The translations under genes were made by a program, and so were the position numbers. Below, piece after piece: positions 23,966 to 33,350 of a DNA stretch of 64,000 nt. Every line of letters starts with the position of its first letter. The stretch's first letter is position 1. The stretch comes from Putridiphycobacter sp045110285 (GTDB taxonomy: Bacteria; Bacteroidota; Bacteroidia; Flavobacteriales_D; Crocinitomicaceae): assembly GCA_045110285.1 (NCBI GenBank), contig JBGCGA010000016.1:18281-82280 (forward strand). Direction: 5' to 3'. The notes below the pieces were generated by a model that saw only the letters and a list, made by a program, of their open reading frames with translations, ran no database searches and was not told the origin of the DNA.

Positions 23966-26146
23966 TTATTCAATGATTATTTTTTGTGTATAATTTGTCT
24001 TTTCTGTTTTCACAGAAATTAGATAGATTCCTTTTCTTAAGTCTGTTAAGTCGAGCTGTGTATTGGTGTCGGATCCTGATTCTGTCAATACCCTTTTGCC
24101 AAGCATATCAAAAACCTCTATCGATTCTGCAACAATGGATTGATTCCCTAAACTGATTGTTAACAGTCCAGTTGTAGGATTTGGATACACAAATAAGTCT
24201 ATTATTCCGTTTTCGTTAATTGATAATTCTGATGGTTTTATTTTAACTACATAATCTTCAACTTCGCCATAATTTGAAATGCCGCATGGACTGATCATAC
24301 CGTCAGTTGTCACATCATATGTTATTCTAACACGCATTCTAACTTCAGCTCCTTCTTCAGCAGAAGTTGGTACAGTAATGAGGCTTTGCATTGGTGTAGT
24401 AGAGCTAGAATCAATTACATGGGAATAAATTTGCTCTCCAGCATCTACAAAATCTCCATCCGCATTCCAATCTATCCAAGCGCTAATTTGGTCGCCGGTA
24501 TAGCCTATGTTTGGATCACCAATGATGGCAGATGTAATTGATAAAATATAAGATGAACCTATTGATATTTCTAGAGGGTTATTTTCCCAGTATAGTGAAT
24601 AGTTGTTGCATGCAGTTGGGTTAGCCACGCCTCCTAACGACACATTTGCAATGTATTCATCACAATCTACTGAAGAAGCGTCACAATATGGATTGACATT
24701 GCCTGCGCATGGCGAATAAGATCCTTCTAAATCTAGCACTCCCGAATTTGAAGGGTCGAGCCAAGACTTGAGTTGAGAATTTGAATTATTGCCATCTTGC
24801 GACCATGCTTTATTAAATTTTCCGTACAAATCTGACTGATTTGTAGCAGTGCAGAAAGAAGCTCCACCACTTAAGTGACCTACTATTTTTCCACTCGTGT
24901 TAAAAATGGGCGACCCTGATGATCCGCCTTCAGTAACGCCATGTCCATTTGTTGTTCCAGCCCAAAACACTTCCCAATGGGCACCAGTCCAACCTCCATT
25001 GTATGTGTCGGATGATAAACTGCTTGTATACGTTGAAATTTTCTTTTCGTGGCCACTTGGATGATGGATACCGACCCCCGAAGCTGATGCCGCTGTTGTT
25101 TTTGACCAGCCTGCATAATAAGGGTTATAAGCTGCAGGGATTGTATTAGTTAATTCTAACAATGCAAAGTCTGATCCTGAAACTTGATTATTGTTTATAG
25201 CCAAATGTGTTCCCAGCTCTGATGATGCTCTGAAAAAACCGCCAGACATGGTTTGCGATTGTGCTCCATTATATGGAGAAGTTTCTCCAGGCTCACACAT
25301 TGGTCTTTGATAATTAAAATACCAAACATGATCTGCAATATCTGTTGAACTAGTTGGTTCTCCGCAATGATTTGCTGTTAGCACATATGGCCTACAATCT
25401 GCTCCGGTATTGTTCATAATTGCTCCCGAACATAAAAAAGTGCCTTGTCCCAGCATAAAAGTATATTTAACTACAGCATCTCGTTGTGGCTCCCAGCCTG
25501 TAATTTCTGAACAAGCTACATCAACTTGGCAAGCATCTGCACGATCAGAATCCACAGGTCTACTAGCTTCAATTCGCTGAATTCTGTCGCCCACACCTCT
25601 GTAAAAATATGCTATTTGGCCAATACTTATCGTTGGAAGTGTTAGTTGCCCCACAGGCATAAAATATTCTAATGTAATTTCATCACCTTGAATCATTTCC
25701 ATGGCCGTAAATCCGTCTGTTTGGTCCGTATATGCACCTATGAAATGACTGTGACTTGCATTATAAGCATGCAACTTTCCACCAATTGGAATTTTTAGTG
25801 GGGCAGAAAAATAAATACCAAGTGCTTTTGCATCCTCTACTTTAATTCCCAGTCTCCAAATTTTTGAGCCATCAGGCAAATTAGTCCATGTTCCGTCAGT
25901 TGATATCTTATAGGATGCATTTAAATTTGCTGCTGCTCTATAAGCCTTTCCTTTTTTTTCTGATTCTGAATCTTCAGTTTTTAAAGCTGTTAAATCTGGT
26001 GCAGAAATACTTTTTACGATATAATCATCCGCTAGTTGAATGTTTTGTTTTTTGTATTTAAAACTAGTCGGCAGTCCGCCTTTGCTCACTTGTGCATTTG
26101 ATAATAAGGACACAAGAGCTGTAATAAGTATAAGTACTTTTTTCAT
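23966..26146 (-). CDS. Secreted lysyl-endopeptidase-like serine protease with T9SS type A domain
   Basis: A 726-residue secreted protein. Signal peptide KKVLILITALVSLLSNAQ; a ~190-residue N-terminal region probably acts as propeptide. The trypsin-like domain has the full triad: His260 in LTANHCG, Asp326 in GSDFALLEL and Ser410 in TEGGSSGSPIF. HCG and GVTEGGSSGSP are typical of Achromobacter lysyl endopeptidase relatives. Downstream lies a GEVED-type domain (AWIDWNADGDFVDAGEQI, GEVEDYVVKI) and a C-terminal type A sorting domain (VYPNPTTGLLTISL, DLRKGIYLISVKTE, QKIIIE), so it is exported by the type IX system and anchored or released at the surface. It is convergent with the CoA-transferase gene (5 bp). 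Lys specificity is inferred from family only. Confidence 0.9.
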   Translation of the reverse strand: MKKVLILITALVSLLSNAQVSKGGLPTSFKYKKQNIQLADDYIVKSISAPDLTALKTEDSESEKKGKAYRAAANLNASYKISTDGTWTNLPDGSKIWRLGIKVEDAKALGIYFSAPLKIPIGGKLHAYNASHSHFIGAYTDQTDGFTAMEMIQGDEITLEYFMPVGQLTLPTISIGQIAYFYRGVGDRIQRIEASRPVDSDRADACQVDVACSEITGWEPQRDAVVKYTFMLGQGTFLCSGAIMNNTGADCRPYVLTANHCGEPTSSTDIADHVWYFNYQRPMCEPGETSPYNGAQSQTMSGGFFRASSELGTHLAINNNQVSGSDFALLELTNTIPAAYNPYYAGWSKTTAASASGVGIHHPSGHEKKISTYTSSLSSDTYNGGWTGAHWEVFWAGTTNGHGVTEGGSSGSPIFNTSGKIVGHLSGGASFCTATNQSDLYGKFNKAWSQDGNNSNSQLKSWLDPSNSGVLDLEGSYSPCAGNVNPYCDASSVDCDEYIANVSLGGVANPTACNNYSLYWENNPLEISIGSSYILSITSAIIGDPNIGYTGDQISAWIDWNADGDFVDAGEQIYSHVIDSSSTTPMQSLITVPTSAEEGAEVRMRVRITYDVTTDGMISPCGISNYGEVEDYVVKIKPSELSINENGIIDLFVYPNPTTGLLTISLGNQSIVAESIEVFDMLGKRVLTESGSDTNTQLDLTDLRKGIYLISVKTEKTNYTQKIIIE

Positions 26147-26215
26147 ATTTCAATAAGGTTGTCGCAAAGATAGGTTTGTTATGGATACATCATTCAATAA
26201 TGGCGCCAATATTAG

Positions 26216-27226
26216 TTAACTGTATCTTTCATGCAAACTAATTACTTCGTTAATAATTTGATTTCTAAAAGTTACTGGTTTAATAATTTCTATTTGACTT
26301 CCGTAACTTAAAATTAATCTTTTTAATTCTTCAGAAATTAATACTTTTAGTTTAAAAGTATTTCTATTCTTTCCTTCTTTTACTAACGTTTGCGAGCTAT
26401 GTAAAGGTTGGCTCATAATGTATTTTGATCCAAGTTTATCAATCTTAAATTCTATCGTTTCAGGATCAGTGTCGTATGATGTGATGCCAATTGAGTGTTT
26501 GAAGTATAGGTCAGGATTAAAGTCAATATTTTTTTGGAAATAATCTTCAGTCAGCAGTAAATTCTTCATCCTATCCAAGCCAAAAGTAATAATTCTGTTT
26601 TTGGTAATGTTATAAGAAATCAGGTACCATCTATTTCTATATTCCTTTAAGAGTAAAGGAAGTACTGTTCTATTTTTGGTTTTTTCGGTTGCAAAGCTGG
26701 TATAGTCAAATGTAATTATTTCACGGTCTTTTATCGCTTTTAGGATGTCAGCTAAAAACTCTGTTCCAATTGTTTCTGGTACGGTTTCAAATTGAACGTA
26801 ATCATCAACAGTTTTTTCACTTGGGTTATTTGATATATGGACTCTATCAAATATTTTATCAATTGCAAAGCCAAATTGCTTGAACATGCTCACGTCTTTG
26901 AATTGCATCAGTGTTTTTGTTGCAAATTTTATCGCTTCAATATCACTTTCCGATAACGGAATATTATCTATAGAATAGTTTTCATCTTCATAAAAATAAC
27001 CTTTTTCAGCTTTACTATACTTAATAGGCGCATCATGGTCCATTCGCATAGCAAATAAATCCTTTTCAATAGTTGAATCACAAATATTAGCACCTAGTCC
27101 TTCGCCATACAGCGCTTCCTCACAAGCCTGGCGTAAGTCTTGCTTACTAGGATATGGCTTGTATTGATTGCGAAGTGCTCTGTCAATAATTCTATAGCGT
27201 AATTGTGCGTTTTTTATTTGCGACAT
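26216..27226 (-). CDS. WYL-domain transcriptional regulator
   Basis: A 336-residue probable DNA-binding regulator. The N-terminal ~80 residues (RYRIIDRALRNQYKPYPSKQ, IEKDLFAMRMDHDAPIKYSK) resemble the winged-helix part of WYL proteins. Residues ~165-245 form the WYL domain (REIITFDYTSFATEK, VLPLLLKEYRNRWYLISYN, RIITFGLDRMKNL), which in studied cases binds nucleic acid or nucleotides. The C-terminal extension (KLKVLISEELKRLILSYGSQIEII) is the usual WCX-like domain. No defence genes are adjacent, so a role in defence regulation, known for some WYL proteins, is not supported. Divergent from the NlpC gene, 57 bp apart from its ATG. Confidence 0.88.
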   Translation of the reverse strand: MSQIKNAQLRYRIIDRALRNQYKPYPSKQDLRQACEEALYGEGLGANICDSTIEKDLFAMRMDHDAPIKYSKAEKGYFYEDENYSIDNIPLSESDIEAIKFATKTLMQFKDVSMFKQFGFAIDKIFDRVHISNNPSEKTVDDYVQFETVPETIGTEFLADILKAIKDREIITFDYTSFATEKTKNRTVLPLLLKEYRNRWYLISYNITKNRIITFGLDRMKNLLLTEDYFQKNIDFNPDLYFKHSIGITSYDTDPETIEFKIDKLGSKYIMSQPLHSSQTLVKEGKNRNTFKLKVLISEELKRLILSYGSQIEIIKPVTFRNQIINEVISLHERYS

Positions 27227-27266
27227 TTTTGAAACTTTTTTATAATATAAAGCTATAAAAACATAT

Positions 27267-27274
27267 TAACTTTG
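27267..27274 (+). promoter_or_regulatory. −7 promoter element (TAACTTTG) for the NlpC/P60 gene
   Basis: TAACTTTG is a perfect TAnnTTTG and ends 9 nt before the preferred ATG at 27284, predicting a very short leader. This proximity argues for ATG 27284 over a TTG at 27272, which would lie inside the promoter. Confidence 0.5.
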
Positions 27275-27283
27275 CATAATCTG

Positions 27284-27757
27284 ATGAAAAATTTAATAAC
27301 CATATTATTGTTGGTGAGTATATCTCAAACTGCTTTCTCGCAATCAGATTCTTTGTCGTTTAGAGATAGCTTAGCAGCATACGCGCAAACTCTTTCGGGC
27401 ATCACTTATAGTTACGGAGGTACCTCAGAAAATGGATTCGACTGTTCGGGCTTTGTTTACTATGTCTTTAAGCATTTCAATAAATCTGTTCCTCGTACAA
27501 GTAAGTCTTATGCAAATTATGGTAGCAAAACCGACATTAATAATTGCCAACCAGGCGATATCATAGTTTTTACGGGAACAAATTCAAGTATAAGAAAACC
27601 AGGACATCTTGGAATCGTGATTAGTAACAATAATGGGGTTGTAGATTTTATTCACTCATCTTCCTCAAAAAGAAACTATGGCGTAACAGTTACTCGTTTT
27701 AATGACAGTGGTTATGTAAAACGATTTTTGTCAGTTGTAAGTGTAATCAATGAATAA
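27284..27757 (+). CDS. NlpC/P60-family cell-wall hydrolase
   Basis: A 157-residue exported cysteine peptidase of family C40, expected to cut peptide stems of peptidoglycan (D-gamma-Glu-diaminopimelate bonds). The signal peptide is KNLITILLLVSISQTAFSQ. The catalytic Cys54 is in GFDCSGFVYYVF, preceded by GITYSYGGTSENG; the His lies in KPGHLGIVI, with FIHSSSSKRNYGV after it. It is close to the minimal catalytic domain with no SH3 or LysM part. The 3' end overlaps the following lipoprotein gene by 8 bp, so the two are translationally coupled and may act together at the envelope. Confidence 0.9.
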   Translation: MKNLITILLLVSISQTAFSQSDSLSFRDSLAAYAQTLSGITYSYGGTSENGFDCSGFVYYVFKHFNKSVPRTSKSYANYGSKTDINNCQPGDIIVFTGTNSSIRKPGHLGIVISNNNGVVDFIHSSSSKRNYGVTVTRFNDSGYVKRFLSVVSVINE

Positions 27758-28352
27758 ACTCATATTTTTTTCAATTTTTTTAATTGTAGTTTCTTGTACT
27801 GAAACTAAAAAAAGCAGCAAACCAGAGAGTTTCGGTAAAAATAAGAGCTTGGGTACGGTAACCAATTGCCCCTGTGATAGTATTAGAGAAAATGCGTACA
27901 AAATTCTGATGAAAGACGGAAAACCGTATACTGGAATTTGTTACACAAATTATCCTGATACGGAAATAAAGTATATTGAAAAACAAATATTAGACGGAGA
28001 GCTAAATGGAACAATTACTTATTTTAGTCGATCGGGTGAAGTATTGTACGAAGAAAAATTTGAGCAAGGTAACTTCCAGGTTGACTTAAAATCTGAAGAT
28101 ATAAAATGTGATTGCCTAGATTTAAAAAGGAAAAAAGAAAGTAAAAAAATATATTTTAAAGGACAGGTTTTTGAAGGGACATGCTTCAGCAATTTTCCTG
28201 AAACTGAGCAGCCATACATGGAAATTAACTACAAAAACGGATTGCGTGATGGTTATACAAAGTATTATAGTAAAAGTGGATCAATATTATACACTGAAAT
28301 GTATGACAAGGATAGCCTAATGAATATTATTTACCCGAAAAAAGAACTTTAG
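27750..28352 (+). CDS. Lipoprotein with two repeated MORN/YwqK-like units
   Basis: A 200-residue lipoprotein: KLIFFSIFLIVVSC|TET gives a lipobox with Cys16. The mature part consists of two similar ~75-residue units, each starting with a CxC pair (NCPCDSI; KCDCLDL), continuing with a GxxYTGxCYTNYPDTE-like segment (second unit VFEGTCFSNFPETE), and ending in an NGxxxGxxxYYSxSGxxLYxE motif as in YwqK/MORN-variant proteins. No enzymatic residues are evident. Its start overlaps the NlpC gene end by 8 bp, so it is probably an envelope partner of the hydrolase. Its stop overlaps the stop of the convergent gene. Confidence 0.8.
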   Translation: MNKLIFFSIFLIVVSCTETKKSSKPESFGKNKSLGTVTNCPCDSIRENAYKILMKDGKPYTGICYTNYPDTEIKYIEKQILDGELNGTITYFSRSGEVLYEEKFEQGNFQVDLKSEDIKCDCLDLKRKKESKKIYFKGQVFEGTCFSNFPETEQPYMEINYKNGLRDGYTKYYSKSGSILYTEMYDKDSLMNIIYPKKEL

Positions 28353-29764
28353 GCTTGAATAGTATCGTCTTGATAGCCAAAAAGCTTATAGAATTTGATG
28401 GCTTTCATTACTTCTTCGGGCACATCAATTTCCCAGTCTGCCACTCCTGCTTTAATTTTAGCAAGTACATCATCTGAAAATATTTTTAACAATTTGTCAT
28501 TATAGTCAGTTATTGGCGCAACTTTATCTGTGGCTCTCATATAATCGAGGAGCCCTCTTAAGTGTGATTGTAAATCAAAATTATCTAGCTCGTACATTTC
28601 TCCAGAATCAACATTAATTGCTGGGTAAACATACATTTTTATATTTCTACCAAATCCCCTTCCAAAGGCTTCAAGTAAGCCGCCGCTTAGATTTTCGTAA
28701 TATTTTTCGTCAAATATGGTTTGTAAATTATAAACGCCCAATACGACACCAAGTTTTCTTCCTCTTGAGAAATCTGACAGATACTCGATCATTTTGTAGT
28801 GTTTCAGGTAATTACTGATCATCACTGTATATCCCATGCTATTTAGCAGGTCAGCTCTATCTAAAAAATCTTTTATTGAAATTTTTCCATCAGCAGTTAG
28901 ATCTTTTAAGGTCAATTCTAATAGCACTTGTACTCTTTCGGGATCTACTTCTTTTTCTTCTAAAAATAAATCTAAACCTGTGGATACCATGTCAACATGA
29001 ACTTTAGTGGCAGGACGAAATCGGCCTCGCATTAAAAATATGTTTTTTTTATATAAAGCATCAGATGGTTGGATAACGCTTCCTGTTTGATCGAATATTG
29101 TGGCATTAGTCAGTCCCTTTTTTACAAGCAGTAAAGCTATAAGCCTATTGTCTACATATTCATAGTCAGCTCCTTTTACAGAGCACATGTCAATTTCTAG
29201 TTTATCTTTGGGCAATCTATACGAGATGTCATCTAAAAACTCTGTAATTTTTTCATACTTTGAGTATGCTGCATGAATTAAATTGACACCTAATATTCCT
29301 AGTGCTTTTTGCTGCTCTTGATGGCTTTTATCGTGCATCTTTACATGCAAAATAATTTCATTGGCAGGGCCACCTTTTGTTAGCTGATACTTTATTCCAA
29401 CCCATCCTTGACCTTGGTTAGTTTTGTGGTAGTTCAATGATTCTACCGTATTTGCAAATGAAAAAAAGCGCGACTGCTTAGCCCGTTCAGGAATAGTTGT
29501 TTTTAAGTTTTCAAACTCCTTATCTAACATTTGTTTTAGCCTGTCTTCACAGACGTATCTGCTGCATTCACCATACATATTGTCACTGACTTTCATGTCA
29601 TAAGCTGAATGAGTATATGCAATTGTTCCTGAAGAACCACCTATTCTAAAAAAAGTAGCCGCTACCTCTTGACCAGCTCCAATTTCTGCAAACGAACCAT
29701 AAATACTTTGATCTAGATTAATGGATAGTGCTTTTTCTTCTGTAGTCAGTCTTTTCTTATTCAT
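28349..29764 (-). CDS. Conserved Bacteroidota protein of uncertain function
   Basis: A 471-residue, apparently cytosolic protein without signal peptide or membrane segment. The N-terminal block LSINLDQSIYGSFAEIGAGQEVAATFFRIGGSSGTIAYTHSAYD (key motif FAEIGAGQEVA) belongs to a family widespread in the phylum. As far as I recall, database entries often call it nicotinate-nucleotide adenylyltransferase, but I see no HxGH nucleotidyltransferase motif here, so that name should not be trusted. Other notable parts are LEIDMCSVKGADYEYVDNRLIALLL and a C-terminal half rich in helices. It is a single gene, convergent with the lipoprotein gene (stops overlap by 3 bp). Confidence 0.75.
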   Translation of the reverse strand: MNKKRLTTEEKALSINLDQSIYGSFAEIGAGQEVAATFFRIGGSSGTIAYTHSAYDMKVSDNMYGECSRYVCEDRLKQMLDKEFENLKTTIPERAKQSRFFSFANTVESLNYHKTNQGQGWVGIKYQLTKGGPANEIILHVKMHDKSHQEQQKALGILGVNLIHAAYSKYEKITEFLDDISYRLPKDKLEIDMCSVKGADYEYVDNRLIALLLVKKGLTNATIFDQTGSVIQPSDALYKKNIFLMRGRFRPATKVHVDMVSTGLDLFLEEKEVDPERVQVLLELTLKDLTADGKISIKDFLDRADLLNSMGYTVMISNYLKHYKMIEYLSDFSRGRKLGVVLGVYNLQTIFDEKYYENLSGGLLEAFGRGFGRNIKMYVYPAINVDSGEMYELDNFDLQSHLRGLLDYMRATDKVAPITDYNDKLLKIFSDDVLAKIKAGVADWEIDVPEEVMKAIKFYKLFGYQDDTIQA

Positions 29765-29854
29765 TTCAAATATTGTTAAACCAAATTTATGGATTTATGT
29801 CATATTGAGCACCAAGTTTTTATTAATTAACTTTAAATGCTACACATTATTTCT

Positions 29855-31318
29855 TTATTTACTTTTAGATTGTTTTAGCATAGAATAAAATCCAGCTAAT
29901 CTGATGAAACCAAACATAATCAAAAGTATGGTGCCAATACAAAAATAGACTAGCAGCTGAAGGTTTTCAGACAGGTTTCCAAAACCAATTATTTGCTTAA
30001 ATGGTTCTAGATTTATGCTAATCATAATTCCAGCAAAAATAAGGGTTTTAAAAAGCAGAGTCCAGTTTATAGCGAAACGGAATACTTTAAAAACCAAAGC
30101 GATTTGAATAATTGCTGTTAATGATTGCGTAATTAATGTGGCCACTGCTGCTCCTTCCGATTTGTAATTAGGAATGAGAATAAAATTGAGGGTTAAATTT
30201 AAGATAACACCGAATAAAGCCATGTAATTCAATGCTTTTAAATTTCCGTTGGCAGTTAACAATGTACCAAAGATATAGGTGAGAGAGATGGGAATAAATG
30301 AAATAATCAATATTGAAAATGGAAGTACTGATGCTGAAGTGTCTGCCACGTATCGCCAATTCATAATGCTATTGGCGAAGAAAAATCCTAAAATACTTAC
30401 TAAAATTGCCCCTGGAATCAATAATTTAAATGGTGTTAGCACCATTTCATATATGTTTTTTTTTTCTTTTATCAGTCTTGCAAAAATTGGCAGAAGTAAT
30501 CCAGCAAATAGCAGTGCAATCATATTTACTGCATCCAAATACCTAAATCCTTGAGCATATATTCCCGCTTGTAATTTTCCATCAGGCAGCAGACGTTCAA
30601 TCATTATGGCGTCAATTCTATTGTAAATAAACATTAAAAAAATTAAGATCGCGTAAGGCGCACTTTCCTTTAATAATGTGCGTGTATATTGTTTATTGAA
30701 TTTTAATTTGATGGGTTTAATGTATTTAGAAAGAATAATTAAGCTTACGATTCCAGTAAGTCCGTAAGCAGCCATTTGCGCAAGAATAAAATTGAAAATG
30801 GTGAATCGATAAGACAGTAATGGAGTAAAGAGTAAAGTACTACAAATAATGATAAGAAGCGAGCGATCAAGAACTGAGATAAAGGCTTCGGCTTTAAAGC
30901 AGTGTAAGCCCGTTAAGTTGGCTCTAATAAACTGAATTGTAGCTACTAAAAATTGATTGATGATTAGTAGACTTAATATTTTTAAACTCAAGTTTTCGTA
31001 CCCTAAAATGAAGGCAGTTAATAGGATTGTTAAAATGTAGAATGCAAATAACAAAAATTTAATGGATAGGAGTTTTGAAAAATAACTACTAACCAATTTT
31101 GGGTTTTGTGCTATTGTTTTGGAGGTGTAATTTGCAATACCAAAATCTAGAATAATATTAAAAAGAAAAGTGAGATTTAGTAATGAAAAGTACAGTCCAT
31201 AAATTTCGGTTCCAACCCTGTTTTGAACTTCTGCGTCGATTCCAAAAATATACAATGGCTTAATAATTAAATTAAGCAAAATAATAAGCGCTAAATTTAA
31301 TACGAATGTCCTTTGCAT
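29855..31318 (-). CDS. Polysaccharide/oligosaccharide flippase (Wzx-like, MOP superfamily)
   Basis: A 487-residue inner-membrane protein with about 12-14 hydrophobic helices throughout (FVLNLALIILLNLIIKPLYI, LLFAFYILTILLTAFILGY, LILVYFCIGTILLIMFGFI-like end). Family marks include GLYFSLLNLTFLFNIILDFG near the N-terminus, typical of MATE-like polysaccharide exporters, and YNRIDAIMIERLLPDGKLQAGIYAQGFRYLD mid-protein. It should flip lipid-linked oligosaccharide across the inner membrane. It lies 4 nt downstream of the FkbM methyltransferase gene in the same operon, next to a glycosyltransferase, consistent with surface glycan export. Confidence 0.88.
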   Translation of the reverse strand: MQRTFVLNLALIILLNLIIKPLYIFGIDAEVQNRVGTEIYGLYFSLLNLTFLFNIILDFGIANYTSKTIAQNPKLVSSYFSKLLSIKFLLFAFYILTILLTAFILGYENLSLKILSLLIINQFLVATIQFIRANLTGLHCFKAEAFISVLDRSLLIIICSTLLFTPLLSYRFTIFNFILAQMAAYGLTGIVSLIILSKYIKPIKLKFNKQYTRTLLKESAPYAILIFLMFIYNRIDAIMIERLLPDGKLQAGIYAQGFRYLDAVNMIALLFAGLLLPIFARLIKEKKNIYEMVLTPFKLLIPGAILVSILGFFFANSIMNWRYVADTSASVLPFSILIISFIPISLTYIFGTLLTANGNLKALNYMALFGVILNLTLNFILIPNYKSEGAAVATLITQSLTAIIQIALVFKVFRFAINWTLLFKTLIFAGIMISINLEPFKQIIGFGNLSENLQLLVYFCIGTILLIMFGFIRLAGFYSMLKQSKSK

Positions 31319-31322
31319 CTGA

Positions 31323-32051
31323 CTATACTTTTGCTTTAAAAATAAAATTTTGCTTTTTGTGAAAGTTTGGATCGTAATCCACTAATTTTTCATTTTCAAC
31401 TACAAGAGCTTTATAATTTAATGATTCTAAAAAATCAAAACATTTATCTCTATTTTCGTTAGCCCATAATTCTAAATAGATAATGGGTGAGTTTTTTTCA
31501 ATTAACTGCTTTCCTCCTGCCAGAGCAAAATATTCAAAGTTTTCAATGTCCATTTTAATTCCTGCTATTGGAATGTCTTTAAGCAAGTCATCAAGCTTTA
31601 CAGATTCTACTTTAAATTTTTCTCCTTCATTCCACTCATCAATTGAATCATGCACAATGTGTGCAAGTCCTTGCATTTTTACCTTACCATTAACTGGCAG
31701 TACCATCTCTAAAACGGTGTTTTCATTACCTACCGCAACTTCCTTTACTTTTACATTTGACAATTTGTACTTTGAAATAATTCGACGCAAAACGCTTAAA
31801 TTATCCGGCATTGGTTCAATAGCATAAACAGATATTTCAGGAAATTTTTTAGCTAAATGGTAGGTCATAATGCCAATATTTGCTCCAACATCCAAAATGT
31901 GACCTTCTTTTGAAATGCTTGACATAAACTGAAAAAAGTCCCCTTCCTTTTTATCGTTTTTTAAGGTTCTTATTTTGAACTTGGCAAAAACAAAGAGGTA
32001 GGTGCGATAGCCCAGTAGTTTTTGAAGAATCAATTTTATGCCATTTTTCAT
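31323..32051 (-). CDS. FkbM-family SAM-dependent methyltransferase
   Basis: A 242-residue methyltransferase. ATG 32051 is preferred over a TTG at 32066. The SAM-binding motif is HILDVGANIGIMTYHLAKKF, followed by the acidic YAIEPMPDNLSVL and the FkbM pattern VESVKLDDLLKDIPIAGIKMDIENFEYFALAGG, then PIIYLELW. FkbM enzymes often O-methylate sugars or polyketides; placement beside a flippase and glycosyltransferase suggests a glycan substrate. First gene of the two-gene minus-strand operon with the flippase; 110 bp separate it from the divergent glycosyltransferase gene. Confidence 0.9.
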   Translation of the reverse strand: MKNGIKLILQKLLGYRTYLFVFAKFKIRTLKNDKKEGDFFQFMSSISKEGHILDVGANIGIMTYHLAKKFPEISVYAIEPMPDNLSVLRRIISKYKLSNVKVKEVAVGNENTVLEMVLPVNGKVKMQGLAHIVHDSIDEWNEGEKFKVESVKLDDLLKDIPIAGIKMDIENFEYFALAGGKQLIEKNSPIIYLELWANENRDKCFDFLESLNYKALVVENEKLVDYDPNFHKKQNFIFKAKV

Positions 32052-32161
32052 AGAAGTTGTAGGCAAAAGTAAACTTTTATTCTAATTAGAAGTATTCTCT
32101 GTATTGTCGAATTATAAATACATAAACGTTTAATTGACATAATTTATTTTAATTTAGCGCT

Positions 32162-33277
32162 GTGCGAATTGCCATCAACACCAGGTTTTTATTGCCACAT
32201 AAAATGGAAGGCTTTGGAAGATTTACTTTTGAAGTAACAAAACGGCTGGTGGAGAATAATCCGGAACACACTTTTTATTTCTTTTTTGATAGAGCATTTG
32301 ACACCAAATTTATTTTTACGGATAATGTTGTACCTGTTGTTTTGAGCCCTCAAGCTCGGCACCCCTTATTATTTAAAATATGGTTCAATTGGTCGGTAAC
32401 AAATGCCATAAAAAAGTATAAAATTGATTTGTTTTTTTCGCCTGATGGATACCTTTCTCTGAGAACAAATGTTCCGCAGGTTGGGGTAATTCACGATTTA
32501 AATTTTGAACATTTTCCGGAAGATTTACCGAAACGGCCTTTGAAATATCTCAAAAAACATTTTCCGCTTTTTGCGAAAAAAGCAGAACATTTACTCACAG
32601 TTTCAGAGTTTTCGAAACAAGATATAGTTAATTTATATCATATAGATCCTGCCAAAGTAACTGTTGCATATAATAGTGCTAATGCAATATTTAAGCCTCA
32701 GTCGGATTCTGTAAAAGCTAATATCAAAGCTAACTTTACCAATGGTGAATCTTATTTTGTATATGTTGGTGCTATTCATGCTCGAAAAAACATTCAACGT
32801 CTAATCAAGGCTTTTAAATTGTACAAAAGTCAAACTAAGTCTAAAACAAAATTGCTTATTGTGGGAGATGCCATGTGGGAAAATGTTATTGCTAAAGGAA
32901 ATAATGATGATGTGGTTTATACTGGTCATGTCCAATTTGAAAAATTAGCAGAAATTGTAGGATCAGCTCGAGCACTTTGCCTTGTTTCATATTTTGAAGG
33001 TTTTGGAATTCCTTTGGTAGAGGCCATGCAAAGTGGGGTGCCTGTTTTAGCTGGGAATTTAACGGCATTGCCCGAAGTGGTAGGAAAGGCCGGTATTTTA
33101 GTTGATCCGCTAAATATTGAAGCCATTGCAAATGGTATTAGAGTATTAGATTCAGATGAAAATTTACGAGCGGAACTGATTGCAAAAGGCCTCATCCAAA
33201 GCCAACAGTTTTCTTGGGCCCGAACTGCTACGGTGGTTGAGGGGGTGATTTTTGGCAAATCCACCAACCTGACATAA
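32162..33277 (+). CDS. GT4-type glycosyltransferase
   Basis: A 371-residue retaining glycosyltransferase with GTG start (RIAINTRFLLPHKMEGFGRF). The GT-B fold is shown by the linker and donor domain: YVYVGAIHARKNIQRLIKAF, KLLIVGD, VVYTGHV, and the E-x7-E donor site in FEGFGIPLVEAMQSGVPVL, then NLTALPEVVGKAGILVDP. It probably adds a hexose during surface polysaccharide synthesis. It is divergent from the FkbM-flippase pair and followed by a small membrane ORF. Sugar and acceptor unknown. Confidence 0.92.
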   Translation: MRIAINTRFLLPHKMEGFGRFTFEVTKRLVENNPEHTFYFFFDRAFDTKFIFTDNVVPVVLSPQARHPLLFKIWFNWSVTNAIKKYKIDLFFSPDGYLSLRTNVPQVGVIHDLNFEHFPEDLPKRPLKYLKKHFPLFAKKAEHLLTVSEFSKQDIVNLYHIDPAKVTVAYNSANAIFKPQSDSVKANIKANFTNGESYFVYVGAIHARKNIQRLIKAFKLYKSQTKSKTKLLIVGDAMWENVIAKGNNDDVVYTGHVQFEKLAEIVGSARALCLVSYFEGFGIPLVEAMQSGVPVLAGNLTALPEVVGKAGILVDPLNIEAIANGIRVLDSDENLRAELIAKGLIQSQQFSWARTATVVEGVIFGKSTNLT

Positions 33278-33350
33278 ATCAACTGGTAAGGTAACCTATA
33301 TTACTTTTCATGACTTTGGATTTCGGTATTTTTACAGAAAAATCTATAGT

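Noticed and set aside
26216..27226. WYL regulator as marker of a defence island
   Set aside because: Neighbours are a secreted protease and a wall hydrolase; no nuclease, helicase or toxin genes lie nearby.
28349..29764. Nicotinate-nucleotide adenylyltransferase function
   Set aside because: No HxGH or ISSTxxR-type motifs of that enzyme are visible; the name seems to be an inherited label.
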